From NCBI GenBank assembly GCA_001972305.1, contig BDDD01000358.1, positions 1 to 64,000 of the forward strand: a stretch of 64,000 nucleotides of DNA. Reading direction: 5' to 3'. The position numbers were made by a program, and so were the translations under genes. Shown one piece after another: positions 22,520 through 33,634 of the stretch. Source of the DNA: Cephalotus follicularis. Lineage: Eukaryota > Streptophyta > Magnoliopsida > Oxalidales > Cephalotaceae. The notes under the pieces were generated by a model. That model ran no database searches. It was not told the origin of the DNA and was given only the letters and a program-made list of their open reading frames with translations. Position 1 is the first letter of the stretch, and each line of letters begins with the position of its first letter.

Positions 22520-23491
22520 ATGGGAGCAATGAGGGTGTCAATATCATCAGGGCTAACTTGCCACCAAATGAAAGCGATAACCTCATATGAAATTCACTCA
22601 AAACCCCTGTTTTTCACTCCCACAACATGGTCAACAAGAAGAAGAACGAGGAGAGACAGAGGGAAGTATGTAGAAGCCAACAAGACCCAAGACGACGGCA
22701 TCCTAGTAGACGATGTAAAAGTAATAGCGAAATTCAAGTCACGGCACAACTATATTCGCGTCCTCCAAGTCTGTAGAAAAGCCGACCACCCATTCGCAGG
22801 GTCCAGGCTCCTCCTCCTCGACTCCCCTGGCAACATCCACAGCATCTCCTTCCTCTACACCTCACTCACCCACACATACTTCGACGTCTTCGCCACTCTC
22901 CCACCCATCATCCCCCCCGGCCCAGTTGCCATCCTCGGATTCGGGGCGGGCTCCGCGGCCCGTCTCATCCTCCAAACTTACCCCGAAGAGGTAGCCGTTC
23001 ACGGCTGGGAGCTTGACCCTGCTGTCATCTCAGTTGCCAGAGAGTATTTCAACCTCCAAAAACTCGAAAAACAGTACCCGGATAGGCTGTTTATCTACAT
23101 CGGCGATGCTTTGAGAGCCAGCGTACGGGACGGGTTTTCGGGGGTTTTGGTTGATTTGTTTAGTAGAGGAAGTTTGGTGCCCGAACTTGAGGACCCCAGA
23201 ACTTGGGAGAAACTGAGGAAGAGTTTGAGACGTGGCGGGAGGATTATGGTTAATGTTGGAGGGAGTTGTGTGGAGGCTGAGGATTCGCGTAGAGATGGCA
23301 AGGTTGTTATGGAGGATACTTTGAAGGCCATGCGTGGAGTTTTCGGTGATGGGCTTTATGTTTTGAATCTGGGTAACAGGAAGGATGATAGCTCCCTTGC
23401 TTTGACTGGTGAATTGCCTGATCTTGATGCGTGGAGGAAACTGCTGCCCTCTGGTTTGAAGTCTTATGTTGATATGTGGAGGCCGTTTTAG
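22520..23491 (+). CDS. Spermidine synthase-fold / SAM-dependent methyltransferase-like protein, probably plastid-targeted
   Basis: A single 323-codon exon with no intron. After an arginine- and threonine-rich N-terminus of about 50 residues that looks like a transit peptide, the protein has the Rossmann core of the spermidine synthase/SAM methyltransferase superfamily: glycine-rich loop ILGFGAGSAARLI (residues 138-150), acidic end of the second strand at HGWELDP (161-167) and IGDA (204-207). The putrescine-binding and catalytic aspartate pattern of true spermidine synthases is not obvious, so the reaction is unknown. The start was chosen as the first in-frame ATG; the second at codon 4 (22529) is also possible. 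It is not clearly co-regulated with its neighbours. Confidence 0.8.
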   Translation: MGAMRVSISSGLTCHQMKAITSYEIHSKPLFFTPTTWSTRRRTRRDRGKYVEANKTQDDGILVDDVKVIAKFKSRHNYIRVLQVCRKADHPFAGSRLLLLDSPGNIHSISFLYTSLTHTYFDVFATLPPIIPPGPVAILGFGAGSAARLILQTYPEEVAVHGWELDPAVISVAREYFNLQKLEKQYPDRLFIYIGDALRASVRDGFSGVLVDLFSRGSLVPELEDPRTWEKLRKSLRRGGRIMVNVGGSCVEAEDSRRDGKVVMEDTLKAMRGVFGDGLYVLNLGNRKDDSSLALTGELPDLDAWRKLLPSGLKSYVDMWRPF

Positions 23492-24359
23492 CGGTTAGTT
23501 TTTTGTAGTATTTTGTGTGTTGCTCTTATTGTGTTTGTGTTTATCACTCACTGGATTCAACTGCTCACATGTTTTCTCAATTTCTTCCGTCTACCCTTGT
23601 TGGTAGGACATTCTTTTCAATGCTCAACTCCTTGTGAGTTATGTCTCCTAATTTGCACAACTAAGTTTTGCTGCTTTGCAACTAAGTTATGGCTCTTAAT
23701 TTATGTTTCCCTCCCAACTATTCAAATGCTCCTCTATTGTATAAGATGGTAGTTCCAGATATTATATTCAAAGCACCTCTGCACCAACCCTGCAATTCTA
23801 GGGAGGTAGTGTGAAGGTGTAACCTCCCAAGTCAATGTGAGCTCGTTTGAAAATAAATGGAACAGTTCAGTACAATGCTACTTGTGCCAATCATATATTA
23901 AGTTTTTTTTTTCTTTTTTGGTTATATAGTGCAATATAATATAAAACAAGTAGCATACATAGAGCATTTTCTCTACGTATTCTGCTTCTTTCTATCCCAG
24001 AATTCATGCAAGAAGATGAACTGACAGGCTTCCACACTTTCTCCTCCTGCTTTTATATGACTGAAATTCTGTCATTTCTCTTATTTATCTGACTTATTTT
24101 TAATTGCAATGGCACTTTCAATGTAATAAACACAACTCCGTATGGTTAGTTGATTATCAGATTCATTTTTTCTTTAAATTTCACTTACTTCTCTCTGAGC
24201 TCACTAAGTCTCACCAAGCAACTACATGCTTGGATCATCAAAGCTCACTTCTGTCTGGGCTCACTTGTCATAGACTAGCTTGCAATTTACAACTGTTATT
24301 ACATAATTCTTGAAGAATTATCAACTCAAGGCTGCTAAAAGTGTGAATTAGTTGATATG
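23492..24359. other. 3' UTR and intergenic DNA
   Basis: No recognisable gene. Short frames at 23513-23752 and 24104-24313 lack protein-like features. The NBS-LRR remnant begins to the right. Confidence 0.35.
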
Positions 24360-25917
24360 AAATCGTGTGCTCAATTAGTTAGAAGGCATGTGGTTGGGCA
24401 GATCATGGAGCAAAGGCAGCAAATTCAAACGCTTCAGCATGGTGACAAACTGTAAACCATCTGGGAGAATTCTCGGTCGCAAACAGTCGTGGTAGCAGAG
24501 GTATTACAAGCTTGGTAATGCTCCTTCTTCAAGTTCTGTCCCCTCCTCCAGAGACTTGCAGGCAATGCTCAGAACCTCAAGCTTGGGAAACCCACCAACT
24601 GTGCAGAATTATTTTCCTAATTGCTTTGCATCATAAGCATGCCACAAGGTTAATTTCTCAAATTAGGTCAGAGCTGGAGCACACTTGTGGGGTTCTCAGA
24701 GAGATGTGAGAAACCTTATCTTATGTTGGTGAGCTTTTTCATTGAGCCAATCCAGTTTAGCAATTTGTCTAGGATCCCTTCTAACCAGAGTTTCCTAAGC
24801 AGTGGTGGGGGTGAAAATGAGTCCAAGAGGAGAAGAGTGCCCTTGTTTAAAGTGTGTTTTGCTTCTAGATACAAGCACAGAAGGCCCTGAATTTGCATAA
24901 GAGATGCAAACAGCTCACTGACAATATTACATTCATATCCATCACTCCTGGTATTCTGAGGTTAATCAGGTCACCTAGTTCTCAAGCAATTTCATCAGCA
25001 GCATGCATTCCATTGAGTGTTAGGAGGATTCGGAGTCTCCCAATTACCGCTTGTCCCAGTAGCACACCTGTTACCCGTTTTCAAGTGCCTCAACTTTACT
25101 ACATTCACGACCTCAGATGGCCTTTGTTGAACTCTTGCACTGTCTGAAAACTACGGTCTTTAGGGCTCGTAAATGGCTGAGGCTTGCCAGAAGGTGATGC
25201 AAATTAGTGTTTTTCAAGCCAAGATACTTGAGGTGTATCAGTAGGGCTGGACAAATATATGAGAATCCGAGAATCCAGACCGACCCAAACCTGGTGTATT
25301 TTCCGGATCCGGATCCGAACCCTGATCCTAGAATCTGATGAGATCGGATCACGGGTTTTGAAAACCCGTAGGATCCAATCCGATTTAAAAACTTATATTA
25401 TAAATAAATATAGAACTATATATAAAATTATTAAAAAACTGAGGATCCGATCCGAATCTGTCGATTCTGATCCGCCGGAGTCGTAAGGCATCCGGATCGG
25501 TTTCAGATTGTGAAAAATCACAATTTGACCAACTTGGATCGGATCCATGTTTTTTTTTTTTTTTGCTAGAACCTAATCCAAACCGACCCGTGTCCACCCC
25601 TAGTATCAAGTCCCCCACTTCATTTGATAAGCTTTTGATCTTGGTATTTTCTAGATCTAGGAGTATTTTGCCCAATCAAAATTTAACCAATTTCCTCTTA
25701 CTTCATAAAGCTTTTGATTCCCAACTCCCAAGCAAGAACCAAGACCGAGTTCGAGCTTTGTTTTAGTAAATGGAAACATGGCTAGCAGTAGGAGAAATCC
25801 TAGAATCTGAATTGGAACATGCATTAATGATAATTTCACCCTTATCTTGTGCATTAAGAGTTGGCGGTAAGGAGGGGCTACAGTTAATTTAGTCTCATTC
25901 CCAGGGTGTTCCTCCAT
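24360..25917 (-). pseudogene. NBS-LRR disease-resistance gene remnant (LRR part, RPM1-like)
   Basis: On the minus strand, fragments in shifting frames match the C-terminal leucine-rich repeats of CC-type NBS-LRR immune receptors: VLDLENTKIKSL-like (25640-25670), LIHLKYLGLKNTNLHHL (25180-25235), PPPLLRKLWLEGILDKLLNW (24755-24815) and FPKLEVLSI (about 24575). Frameshifts and stops separate them, and no NB-ARC motifs (P-loop, GLPL, MHD) are visible, so only the LRR end remains. A hAT-like element (25242-25602) splits the LRR. Removing it rejoins an LRR step in which GDLI is followed by HLKYLG. The fragment between 25676 and 25917 is poorly conserved. It is not expected to be functional. Confidence 0.7.
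25242..25602. mobile_element. Non-autonomous hAT-like element inserted in the NBS-LRR remnant
   Basis: The ends are TAGGGCTGGACA on the left and, reverse-complemented, TAGGGGTGGACA on the right. The flanks GTATCAG (25235-25241) and GTATCAAG (25603-25610) are an 8-bp target duplication with one base lost; 8 bp is typical of hAT elements. The interior is rich in GGATCCGGATCCGAA-type repeats and carries no transposase. Confidence 0.8.
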
Positions 25918-25930
25918 TACTTGTAAGTCT

Positions 25931-26310
25931 TCTCCACATTACTGTTGCCTTTGATCATGACTCTTATTCAGGACTTTATTTTGATGTTGCCTTATTCAAT
26001 GAGTCTCTTGCTGTTGTTGATCTTTTAGAAGGAATGGATAATAGCTTTAACATATGGGTGATGGAAGAATATGGTGTTAAGGAATCTTGGATCAAATGAT
26101 TGACAATTGGACCCATATTCGGAGTCCGTAAGCCAATAGGATTTTGGAAGAGCGGTGGACTGTTTTTCGAAAGGTTATGACGAACAGTTAGTCTTGTATG
26201 ACCCCAATACTCAAAACATTCAGAATTTTCAACTACGTTTTGTGGCTGGAACAATGCCCATTGTTATTTATGAAGAGAGTCTGGTTCTGATCAACGGGAG
26301 ACGAGAGTGT
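25931..26310 (+). pseudogene. F-box protein fragment (F-box-associated domain, CPR1/CPR30-like)
   Basis: Plus-strand frames encode VALFNESLAVVDLLEG, IWVMEEYGVKESW, FGVRKPIGFWKSGGLFFE and, after a frameshift near 26165, QLVLYDPNTQNIQNFQL and EESLVLINGR. This is the motif order of the F-box-associated C-terminal domain of plant CPR1/CPR30-like proteins, which select targets for SCF ubiquitin ligases. There is an in-frame stop (ESWIK-stop near 26098), a frameshift and no F-box, so it is a truncated remnant. It abuts the NBS-LRR remnant on the opposite strand. Confidence 0.65.
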
Positions 26311-27965
26311 GAGGATTTTCTCTTTATTCGTTCGCCATCTCAAGTGGGAGATGCGTGTGAAAGATTTTCAAGATATATGTGTATGTAAGTATGGGTCGAT
26401 GCATGAGAAAGATTTTCAAAACACTAGAGTGATTCCAGAATTGCAGTGAACATGATACAAGGCGTTTCTACTACTGCCTGGAGGCATTGCAGACTTTTCC
26501 AGAAGATCCAGAATCAAATGAAGCAATGTTTCATGTGTAAGATAGACCATGTATTAGGGAACTTCTTGCATCTTTTAGTCAAAGTTTTGATCAAATTGAG
26601 GTGTTTAGCTCTGTGAACTTACCAATTGAAGTTCAAAGGCTGGTAGATGGGGATGTAAAGGTACTATCTCTTAGGATGGTAATCAATAAATTTTATTTCT
26701 TTTCAACAAAAAAAGAAATGTAGCGAAGGGGAAATGAGAAGGCAAGCAAAAATTGAATGGAACTGACTTAATATGCATATTCTGTGCATGTTTCCATAAA
26801 AAAATCTATAGTTATTTCTCTAGGAAAAAAATATATTGGTGTTCCTCATTCTTTATTGTTTTCCTCTTTCTAAAACACTTTTGTTAATTTCTACTTGAAT
26901 ATACTACAAATCTCAGTTTTGTATGATTTTGGTATTCCATAAATCTTTAACTTGTGTCTTTGATGTTATTATAGGTTGAGTGGGTTGCTAAATGTTGTTG
27001 TATATGGATGATTTAAAGTGGTTGTATATGAATGATCTAAAGTACTAGCTGTTTATTTATTTCCTTTGAGGTTCAAACTATGGATCTTTTTATTGGCTTC
27101 TAGGATATTGGGATTTTGTTAATACATATATACTATGATCGATCAAGAGTGTGTTTAAGCTTGAATTTTTCAATTAAATTTTACGTTGCCCCCTTCTTTA
27201 GGCTTTCTAGAGCACTTACTAAGAAATATATATGTGAGAGTACGAGATAGGCTTTAATTTTATTTTAATGTAGTTTAGGAACTAAAGAGCAATTATGCTA
27301 CTTCAATTTTCTACTAGATGGGGCCTGGGCGTACCAATACCATCATAGATTTCATGGTTGTATATGTAGATAATAATCTACATGAATTGATAAAAGCATC
27401 TCAATATTTGCACGCTCCAAGTGCTAATAGATATTAAAGCTCCGTTTTGTGCCATCGTTTCATGCTTTTTTATTGTAATTCCTTGCCATCATTTTCGACA
27501 GGAATGTGCATTTGATTGATTTGGGTTCTTGGTAAAAGAATCCTGTCTTCTAAACCTAACTTTAGTAGCATTGTATAAACCCTTATTGTCCCTCCAATGT
27601 TTTATACAATGGCGGGCAGCCCTGTCTTCTTGTCTGGTGCTGGGTTTGGCTTGAATGAGCACAATAGGCTTTCGTGGTTGTGGTTTCGGCAGCAATTTGA
27701 TTGAATTGCCTAGGAATGAACTCTGAAGATGATTATGACGTTGAAATTCATAACAGTTATGACCAAAATACGTCAAGAAAGAGCATCATGAATGAAAATA
27801 TCAAAGCTAACAACTGTATGAAATCTTTTCCACAAAAGAACAGAAACAACAAAGCCACATGCAGCTAAAGTCAAATTGAAGACAGCTTTTGCTTCCACAT
27901 AATAGTCTATTAGCAGCAACCGCAAACTAGGATGACAACCCATTGGACAGAGTAAATAACCAAAC
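26311..27965. other. Intergenic DNA and probable RLP24 3' UTR
   Basis: 26460-26690 contains a short plus-strand protein-like stretch with one stop (EALQTFPEDPESNEA) that I cannot assign. The rest is AT-rich. The 150-200 bp to the left of 27966 probably form the RLP24 3' UTR. Confidence 0.3.
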
Positions 27966-29134
27966 TCACTCTTCCATTTGATGACATTTCTCCTCCACCT
28001 GCACTTGGACCTTGACTTTGCTAGGAAGAGTGAGAGATGGATCCTGTCGGATAGCCTCTGGGGCTTTAACAAGGTTGATGCCCTGTTCCAATTCCTTCTT
28101 CGCCTCCCTCTGCTTCTTGTTTTTATCTTTATCCAACCTGCCAAAATTTCCAATTACACTAAATTTGGTATTTGAACACCTTGATAGGCTAACAATTTGC
28201 GAGGAAAAAAACAACAACCTCTTCTTTATGTATCCGGCTGCCCTGTCTGATCTGACTTTGTCAATCTTCTTAATGGCCTTCAGAGTGTTCTCTGCCAGAT
28301 TTCTGTCATATCTCTCTGGCCTATTGCGTTTCCTCTCAAACTCGAAGGTCGCATCCTGAAAATTTGGAAAAAGATTAAGAGTAACAGATCATTACAATAT
28401 CTTACCTTTGTTTAAACAATAATGTTCATGAGTAAGACAGAAAGCAAGCATATTTACTTGTGTCATGTCCTTTCCGTGCAACCTCCTGTAGGCCTTGGTC
28501 CATTTTACTTTACGAGGATTCCTCTTCATCTTAAAGTTTTTGTGGCATTTGGATCTACAAAATCGAAAAATCTGCAGAAAAGGGTATAGCAGCGCTATCA
28601 TTACTGAGTATAATATGCAGCAGGGATAGAATACTTTCAAATAGTCAACCAATGCCTTTCAGATGGCATGACAACTCAATTCAAATCAAAACAAATAAGT
28701 ACAAGTATTCATTTTTGTACTGTTAATATAGATTCTGCAAGCATTGCATTAGGCATTTAGGTTGTGCAAACAATTTCAACTGCACGATTATAATGGAACA
28801 GTACACTACTGTATAAAAGAATTCCCAACAAAAGCATACAAAATAACCGAGAGCAAATGTAGATTGCACATAGACGATTAGGTTACTCATTTAGCGGCAA
28901 CCAATGAACAAATAAAATATTTGACAACTCAAAATTGAAACTGAAGGGTAACCACAAGCAAATTGACAAGTGTAGTAATAAGCGAGCGAAGTAGAACAAG
29001 TAAAGCAATGCCACCCGCTACAAGATTAACTAACAAGGCAAAAACAAAACCACCTTTGCATCGTTGCGTACAAACTGAATACCGTGCCCCGGATATACAA
29101 TGGAGGAACAAAACCAACACTTCTCTAATCTCAT
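27966..29134 (-). CDS. RLP24: Ribosome biogenesis protein RLP24 (L24e family)
   Basis: Four minus-strand exons: 29054-29134, 28458-28571, 28219-28355 and 27966-28137, total 504 nt (167 aa), all GT-AG. RLP24 joins pre-60S particles in the nucleolus and is exchanged for ribosomal protein L24 in the cytoplasm. The L24e zinc site is complete: Cys6, Cys9 (CWFC) and Cys32, Cys36 (CRSKC). The very conserved [18 protein letters not shown] follows, then the [11 protein letters not shown] region and a lysine-rich C-terminal helix ([13 protein letters not shown]). The length matches the family. An acceptor-like CAG at about 29163 just upstream of the ATG suggests a 5'-UTR intron. It is a housekeeping gene and stands alone. 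Confidence 0.95.
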
Positions 29135-29163
29135 CTTGTCTCAAATTAATAACAGTATTTCCT

Positions 29164-30597
29164 GAAAAATTCAAAAAGCATACCATGAAGGAGAATCCCA
29201 TACAACAGTAATAGGGCAATAAAACATTAATCAAATGACTACTACATGTAACTTTTCAAAGTTGAAACAAGAATAAGTTTGGAGAATTTCCACCATATCT
29301 GCATATATTCATAAATTTTGTTCAAGTCACTGAACGAAGTTTCTTTCTCATATTTCTTTCACCACCCAATATATGTTCATTCCCATTATTAAGCAAAGAT
29401 ATAAATTTGAAGCAAACACCAGGGGTGTTTATTCGGGTTTTCTCTGAACCGCAAATAATTGCGGTTCGGATATTCGGATTGGAATTTTGGGAACCGAAAC
29501 CGAACCGAAATTAAGGTTTGGGTTTCGGTTATCCGATCAGAATTTCAAGTTCGGTTTTCATATTTTCCGGTAAAATCCGAAATTTGCTTTTGTCAAATTC
29601 CAACCTGCTGCAATTCTTTTGTTTGCAACCTACTGCAATTCTTTTTTCTTCTCAACTGTTAAAAAAAATAGAAAATCAGAATTCCTCCTTTTTGAACACA
29701 CATGGAGCAAAATAGAGAAAGTTAGAAAAAACAAAAACCAAACTACATTGACTTTGATGAGGTAGACTCTACAATTGAGTATAAGAAATTGAAACAATTT
29801 AATTTATATTTTAGATTGCTTAAATTAACCGAACTTAATATGATATTAGCCAGCAATTTAACAAAAAATTTAAGCAATTGAATTGATAGTTCGAAGAGAA
29901 AACAAAACCCATTTTAACAAACCAAATAACATATGCCAGCCTCATAAAAAAAACGACTTAAAACACTAAATATACCTATAACAACCATTTAAGTTTTCAA
30001 ATTTCCAAAAACTTAATGGTAACAATAGACTAAGATCAGATCACACACCTCTGGGTTGTGGCGTTTTTGGATCGCTCGGGTAAACTATTCGTCGATCTGG
30101 ACAGATCACACACCCCTGCGTTTTTGGATTGTTTGATTTGAGAAAGGCTAATGGTGGATTTGAGGAGAGAGGAGAGGAGAGGAGAGGAGAGGAGATCTGT
30201 TAATAGCGCCGTCGATTAATAGGGCCGCCGTTTAATAGCTGGAGTGAGAGAGTGAGAGAGGAAAGCTAAAGTGTCGAGGAGATGTCTCTGTTGCGCCGTT
30301 GAGAGTGAGAGAAAAGGAGAGGAGAGGTCTCCGTTGGCGTTGAGAGTGAGAGAGTGGAGAGGAGATTTTTGGTTAGGGTTAGGTTTCAGTTGGGATTGGG
30401 AATAGATGGATAAGGGCTAATGGACTTGAGAGTTTAGACTTAGTTTGCATAAGTAATGGCCCATTAAAATTTTGTAACGTGGTATATAGTATAGGGCCTC
30501 TTGATTGGGCTTTTTTGAGGGTTGATCAGTAACATAGGTTTTATAAATGGGTGTATATGGGCGCTGCGCCAAAACGGCAGTACAAATAAAATGCATT
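29164..30597. other. Intergenic DNA with a CGGTTCGG-type repeat and GGAGA tract
   Basis: 29421-29580 begins CAGGGGTGTTTATTCGGG and is rich in GAACCGAAACCGAACCG, like the interiors of the hAT-like repeats elsewhere in the window, but I cannot find its other end. 30156-30196 is a (GGAGA)n tract followed by GAGAGTGAGAG repeats. No coding frame is supported. Confidence 0.45.
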
Positions 30598-32387
30598 GTC
30601 ATTTTCATAATAAAAAAAAAACGTTGTGTTTAATTACCAACCTATAACCTATAACAGTAACACCTACATCCCATCATATGTCTCTCTCTCTCTCTGTAAC
30701 CCACCTCCTTACTTCTACATTGCAAAGTTAAAAACTTTTGATTGAAACATTAAAAACAAAAAGGGAAATCAATGGAGGGAGGAGACATAGAGAGAGTAGT
30801 AGACTCCAAGGACTTACAGCAACAAAGCAAAGCCCTAGTTTAGAGACTGCAGATCATGTGGAGGATCGCCAGCTCGATTCATCTCAACAGGTTGGTGAAA
30901 CATTCCTCACAACCAAGACCGGGAGAGGAACGGTTGTATTTTCCAGTGGTGCTTATGCATTTAGTTTCATTAACTAAATAATATCCATATGTGATATGTA
31001 TTTTTAAATTTCTCAATTGAGCCCTTCAATCCCCCAACCCCCCTTTTGTTCTTCGCAATGAACCCTCGGATGAGAAGTGTGTGTTTCTTTTTAGCCTTAA
31101 TATAATAAATTTTACTCTAAACCTTCTCACAGAAGTCTTCCCTGTTGCATCAAACTTACATATTTCGTGTTTTTATCTGAAACAATAGGTCTGATGTGTA
31201 CAACTTTGGAGTTACATTGTGGGAGCTTGCTACTGAAAAGATTCCTTGGGTATTCTCAATTCAATGCAGGTATAGTTTTCATTTTACTTTCTTTTTCAAT
31301 AAAATAAAAATAACAAAACAATTCTTTTTTTTTTCTTTTTTGTACGTGTAGTTTATCCATATGCACACACCCAGAAAAAAAAAGTTTGTCCCTTGCTAAA
31401 TTTTCAAATAAAATAGCTGTTTATTGATAAACTCCTCAAGCAGTCAATATTGATTAGGTGTTGCAAGTGGAATCATTCTATTCTGTCACTTCATTTGAAC
31501 AATGAGGATTGCATGTTACATAGTTGTGCATCTATGAACAACAAATTCTTTAGGATATGTGCAGGTGATTGGAGCTGTAGGGTTCATGAATCAGCGGCTA
31601 GAAATCCCAAAACATGTGGATCCACAGTGGGCTTCTATCATTGAGAGTTGCTGGCACAGGTGCTTATCTTATTTATGACAGTTGGTTTGCTTTTCAAAAT
31701 AAAAAACCAAAGATGAATCTTCGAGTATAAGCGATTCAGTCCTGCCCAACTAGCCTAGCATGAGATCATTGTGTTGAGTCTATGCTCAGGATGCTTAACA
31801 TTATGCTATCAGGCTGCCACTGATTTTTTTGCCTTTTTATATCTTTTTTTTTTTTTAGGGTAATACTTTTAGTCCCGAATTTGTGTCCCGAAGCACTTGT
31901 TAATGAATGATACATAGATGATGATATATACATGTTATGACATATGGCGTGTATTAATAGGTGTCACATCATTTGGGACAAAAATTCGGGACGAATAACA
32001 TTACTCTTTTTTTTTAAGTAATAATCCTGGCTTGTGTTAAGCTGATAGGAAAGTATTTCTAATCTTTTGAATGATCATATTTATTAAAAAATAATTGTTT
32101 TTCTTATAGAGTCTTATCTTTTTGGTTGATTATGTACCTTCTTGTCTTTGAGGTTTCCACTGCTCTTTTGGTTCTTCACTATCTTTTCAAGCAGTTTGAA
32201 TTCTATATGCTACAAAATTGCAATAATGCTTGTGTGGTTTTACAACTTTTTCAAACCCAGTGATCTACATTGCCAACCAACGTTCCAGGAATTGCTGGAA
32301 AAGCTAAGAGATCTACAGAGACAATATGCAATACAATTCCAGGCATCCCGTGCAACAGCCGGAGATAGCACCCCAAAAGAATCATAA
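30598..32387 (+). pseudogene. Chimeric pseudogene: HYPK promoter and exon 1 fused to Raf-like kinase C-terminus
   Basis: 30598-30890 is an inverted copy of the HYPK 5' region (parent 35168-35492): upstream DNA, leader, ATG (30772) and most of exon 1. The copy lacks 9 bp after codon 2, and a replaced stretch brings a stop (GCCCTAGTTTAG near 30833). At 30890/30891 it joins a piece encoding GETFLTTKTGRGT, the activation segment of plant Raf-like (PAS/EDR1-type) MAPKKKs. Further exons follow: 31189-31269 (DVYNFGVTLWELATEKIPW, then a 1-nt frameshift), 31565-31659 ([16 protein letters not shown]) and 32261-32387 (QPTFQELLEKLRDLQRQYAI, stop). Introns are retained, so the kinase part came from genomic DNA. 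No ATP-binding lobe is present; it cannot be a kinase. Confidence 0.8.
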
Positions 32388-33634
32388 AACAAATCTGTTA
32401 TTCTGGTAATTTTGCCCCTTGTGCAATATTTTTCAGGGAATGATGGGAATTGTTGGCAGCATTTGCACACCTTGGTGGTAAGCAGAAGGTTAACACAAAT
32501 TTGCCACTTGGAGAGTTGAGGGTATTGGCAAATTGGAACTCATGGCAGACAGCAGATGAAAAAGGAAAGAAGAGGGCAGTTGGCCTCATGTAAGTGTGAT
32601 CCCCAAAATGTTGATGAATTTTGATTGGTTGGTTTTGCTTATGTACTGGCATCATAAATCATAATCTTGAAATGGTGCTCTGCTCGATGATTGGAGTCAT
32701 GTCAACTGGGATCATGTCACCCCTTTTACCATTTCAAAAAGTTGTATATAGATCTCACAATCTTTATTGGCTTACATAGCAGAGATTCATGTGTTAAACC
32801 TTTTTCTGTATTATGCTAGTTTAAAATGCTATGTTCTCTAGTTTTATGTTGTTATTTGGCATCATCGTTGTCCACTCATAGGCAACTTTTGCTTGCTTTC
32901 TGTAGTAATGCTAATGCTTTTGATTTGCGACTGTATCCACTCATGCTTTTGATAGCCCCCATTTTGGGTTTGTTAAGGTTCCATCACTTTTGCACAAGGC
33001 ATGACACTATGCACTTTTGACTTTGTTCTCAATGAATGTGATAGGTTTATAACTTTACAACTCCACTAAGTAGTGACAGATCATGAGCAAGTAATTCATG
33101 AGATAATAAGCACCCATTTTGAGTCTCTCAACAATGCATTTGACTGTTAGATGCAATAGTCAATTACTTCTTGAATTTGCTTGGAAGTCTAAAATCACAT
33201 GCGCTGTCTACTCACTACTGTCTACTAGATCAAAAAAGTTGATTTAATGTCCCATTAATTGGTAACATCTGCTCAATACCCTGCTTAGAATAAATTTGGG
33301 ACAAATGGTTTTTGCGGGTTTAATCAATAATAGCAAGAAGGTGATCATTACCACTGGGCTTGTCTGTTCAGACTCGCAGTGCTTCATGTATTATAGAGGC
33401 AGTGAAACAAAATCAGCCCCCAACACAGCGGCTGCCACCAATAGACAAGGGTGCAAAATTCTTGTAAATCATAGCCAATTAGCCACATGTTTCAACACTC
33501 GGCAAATCGCAGTGAAGAGTTTATCCTGACAACATGACCATACCGTACAGAAATATTACAATAGAATTAATTCACCATGCTAAATGACTCACTTAGATAT
33601 AGAAATCCCAATCTTAATTTGTTCCAATCAGTTT
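32388..33634. other. Intergenic DNA between the kinase remnant and HYPK
   Basis: 32420-32590 has a short open stretch ending at a GTAAGT-like site, without recognisable motifs. The remainder contains no supported gene. The last 100-200 bp are probably the HYPK 3' UTR. Confidence 0.3.

Noticed and set aside
26460..26690. Possible extension of the F-box gene
   Set aside because: The short open stretch has a stop and no F-box-associated motif; its origin is unknown.
30738..30977. An expressed fusion protein joining HYPK to the kinase segment
   Set aside because: The fused frame has no ATG; the real ATG frame stops near 30833, and the kinase part is frameshifted after GRGT.
31189..32387. A functional protein kinase
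   Set aside because: The ATP-binding lobe and catalytic loop are absent and exon 31189-31269 has a frameshift.
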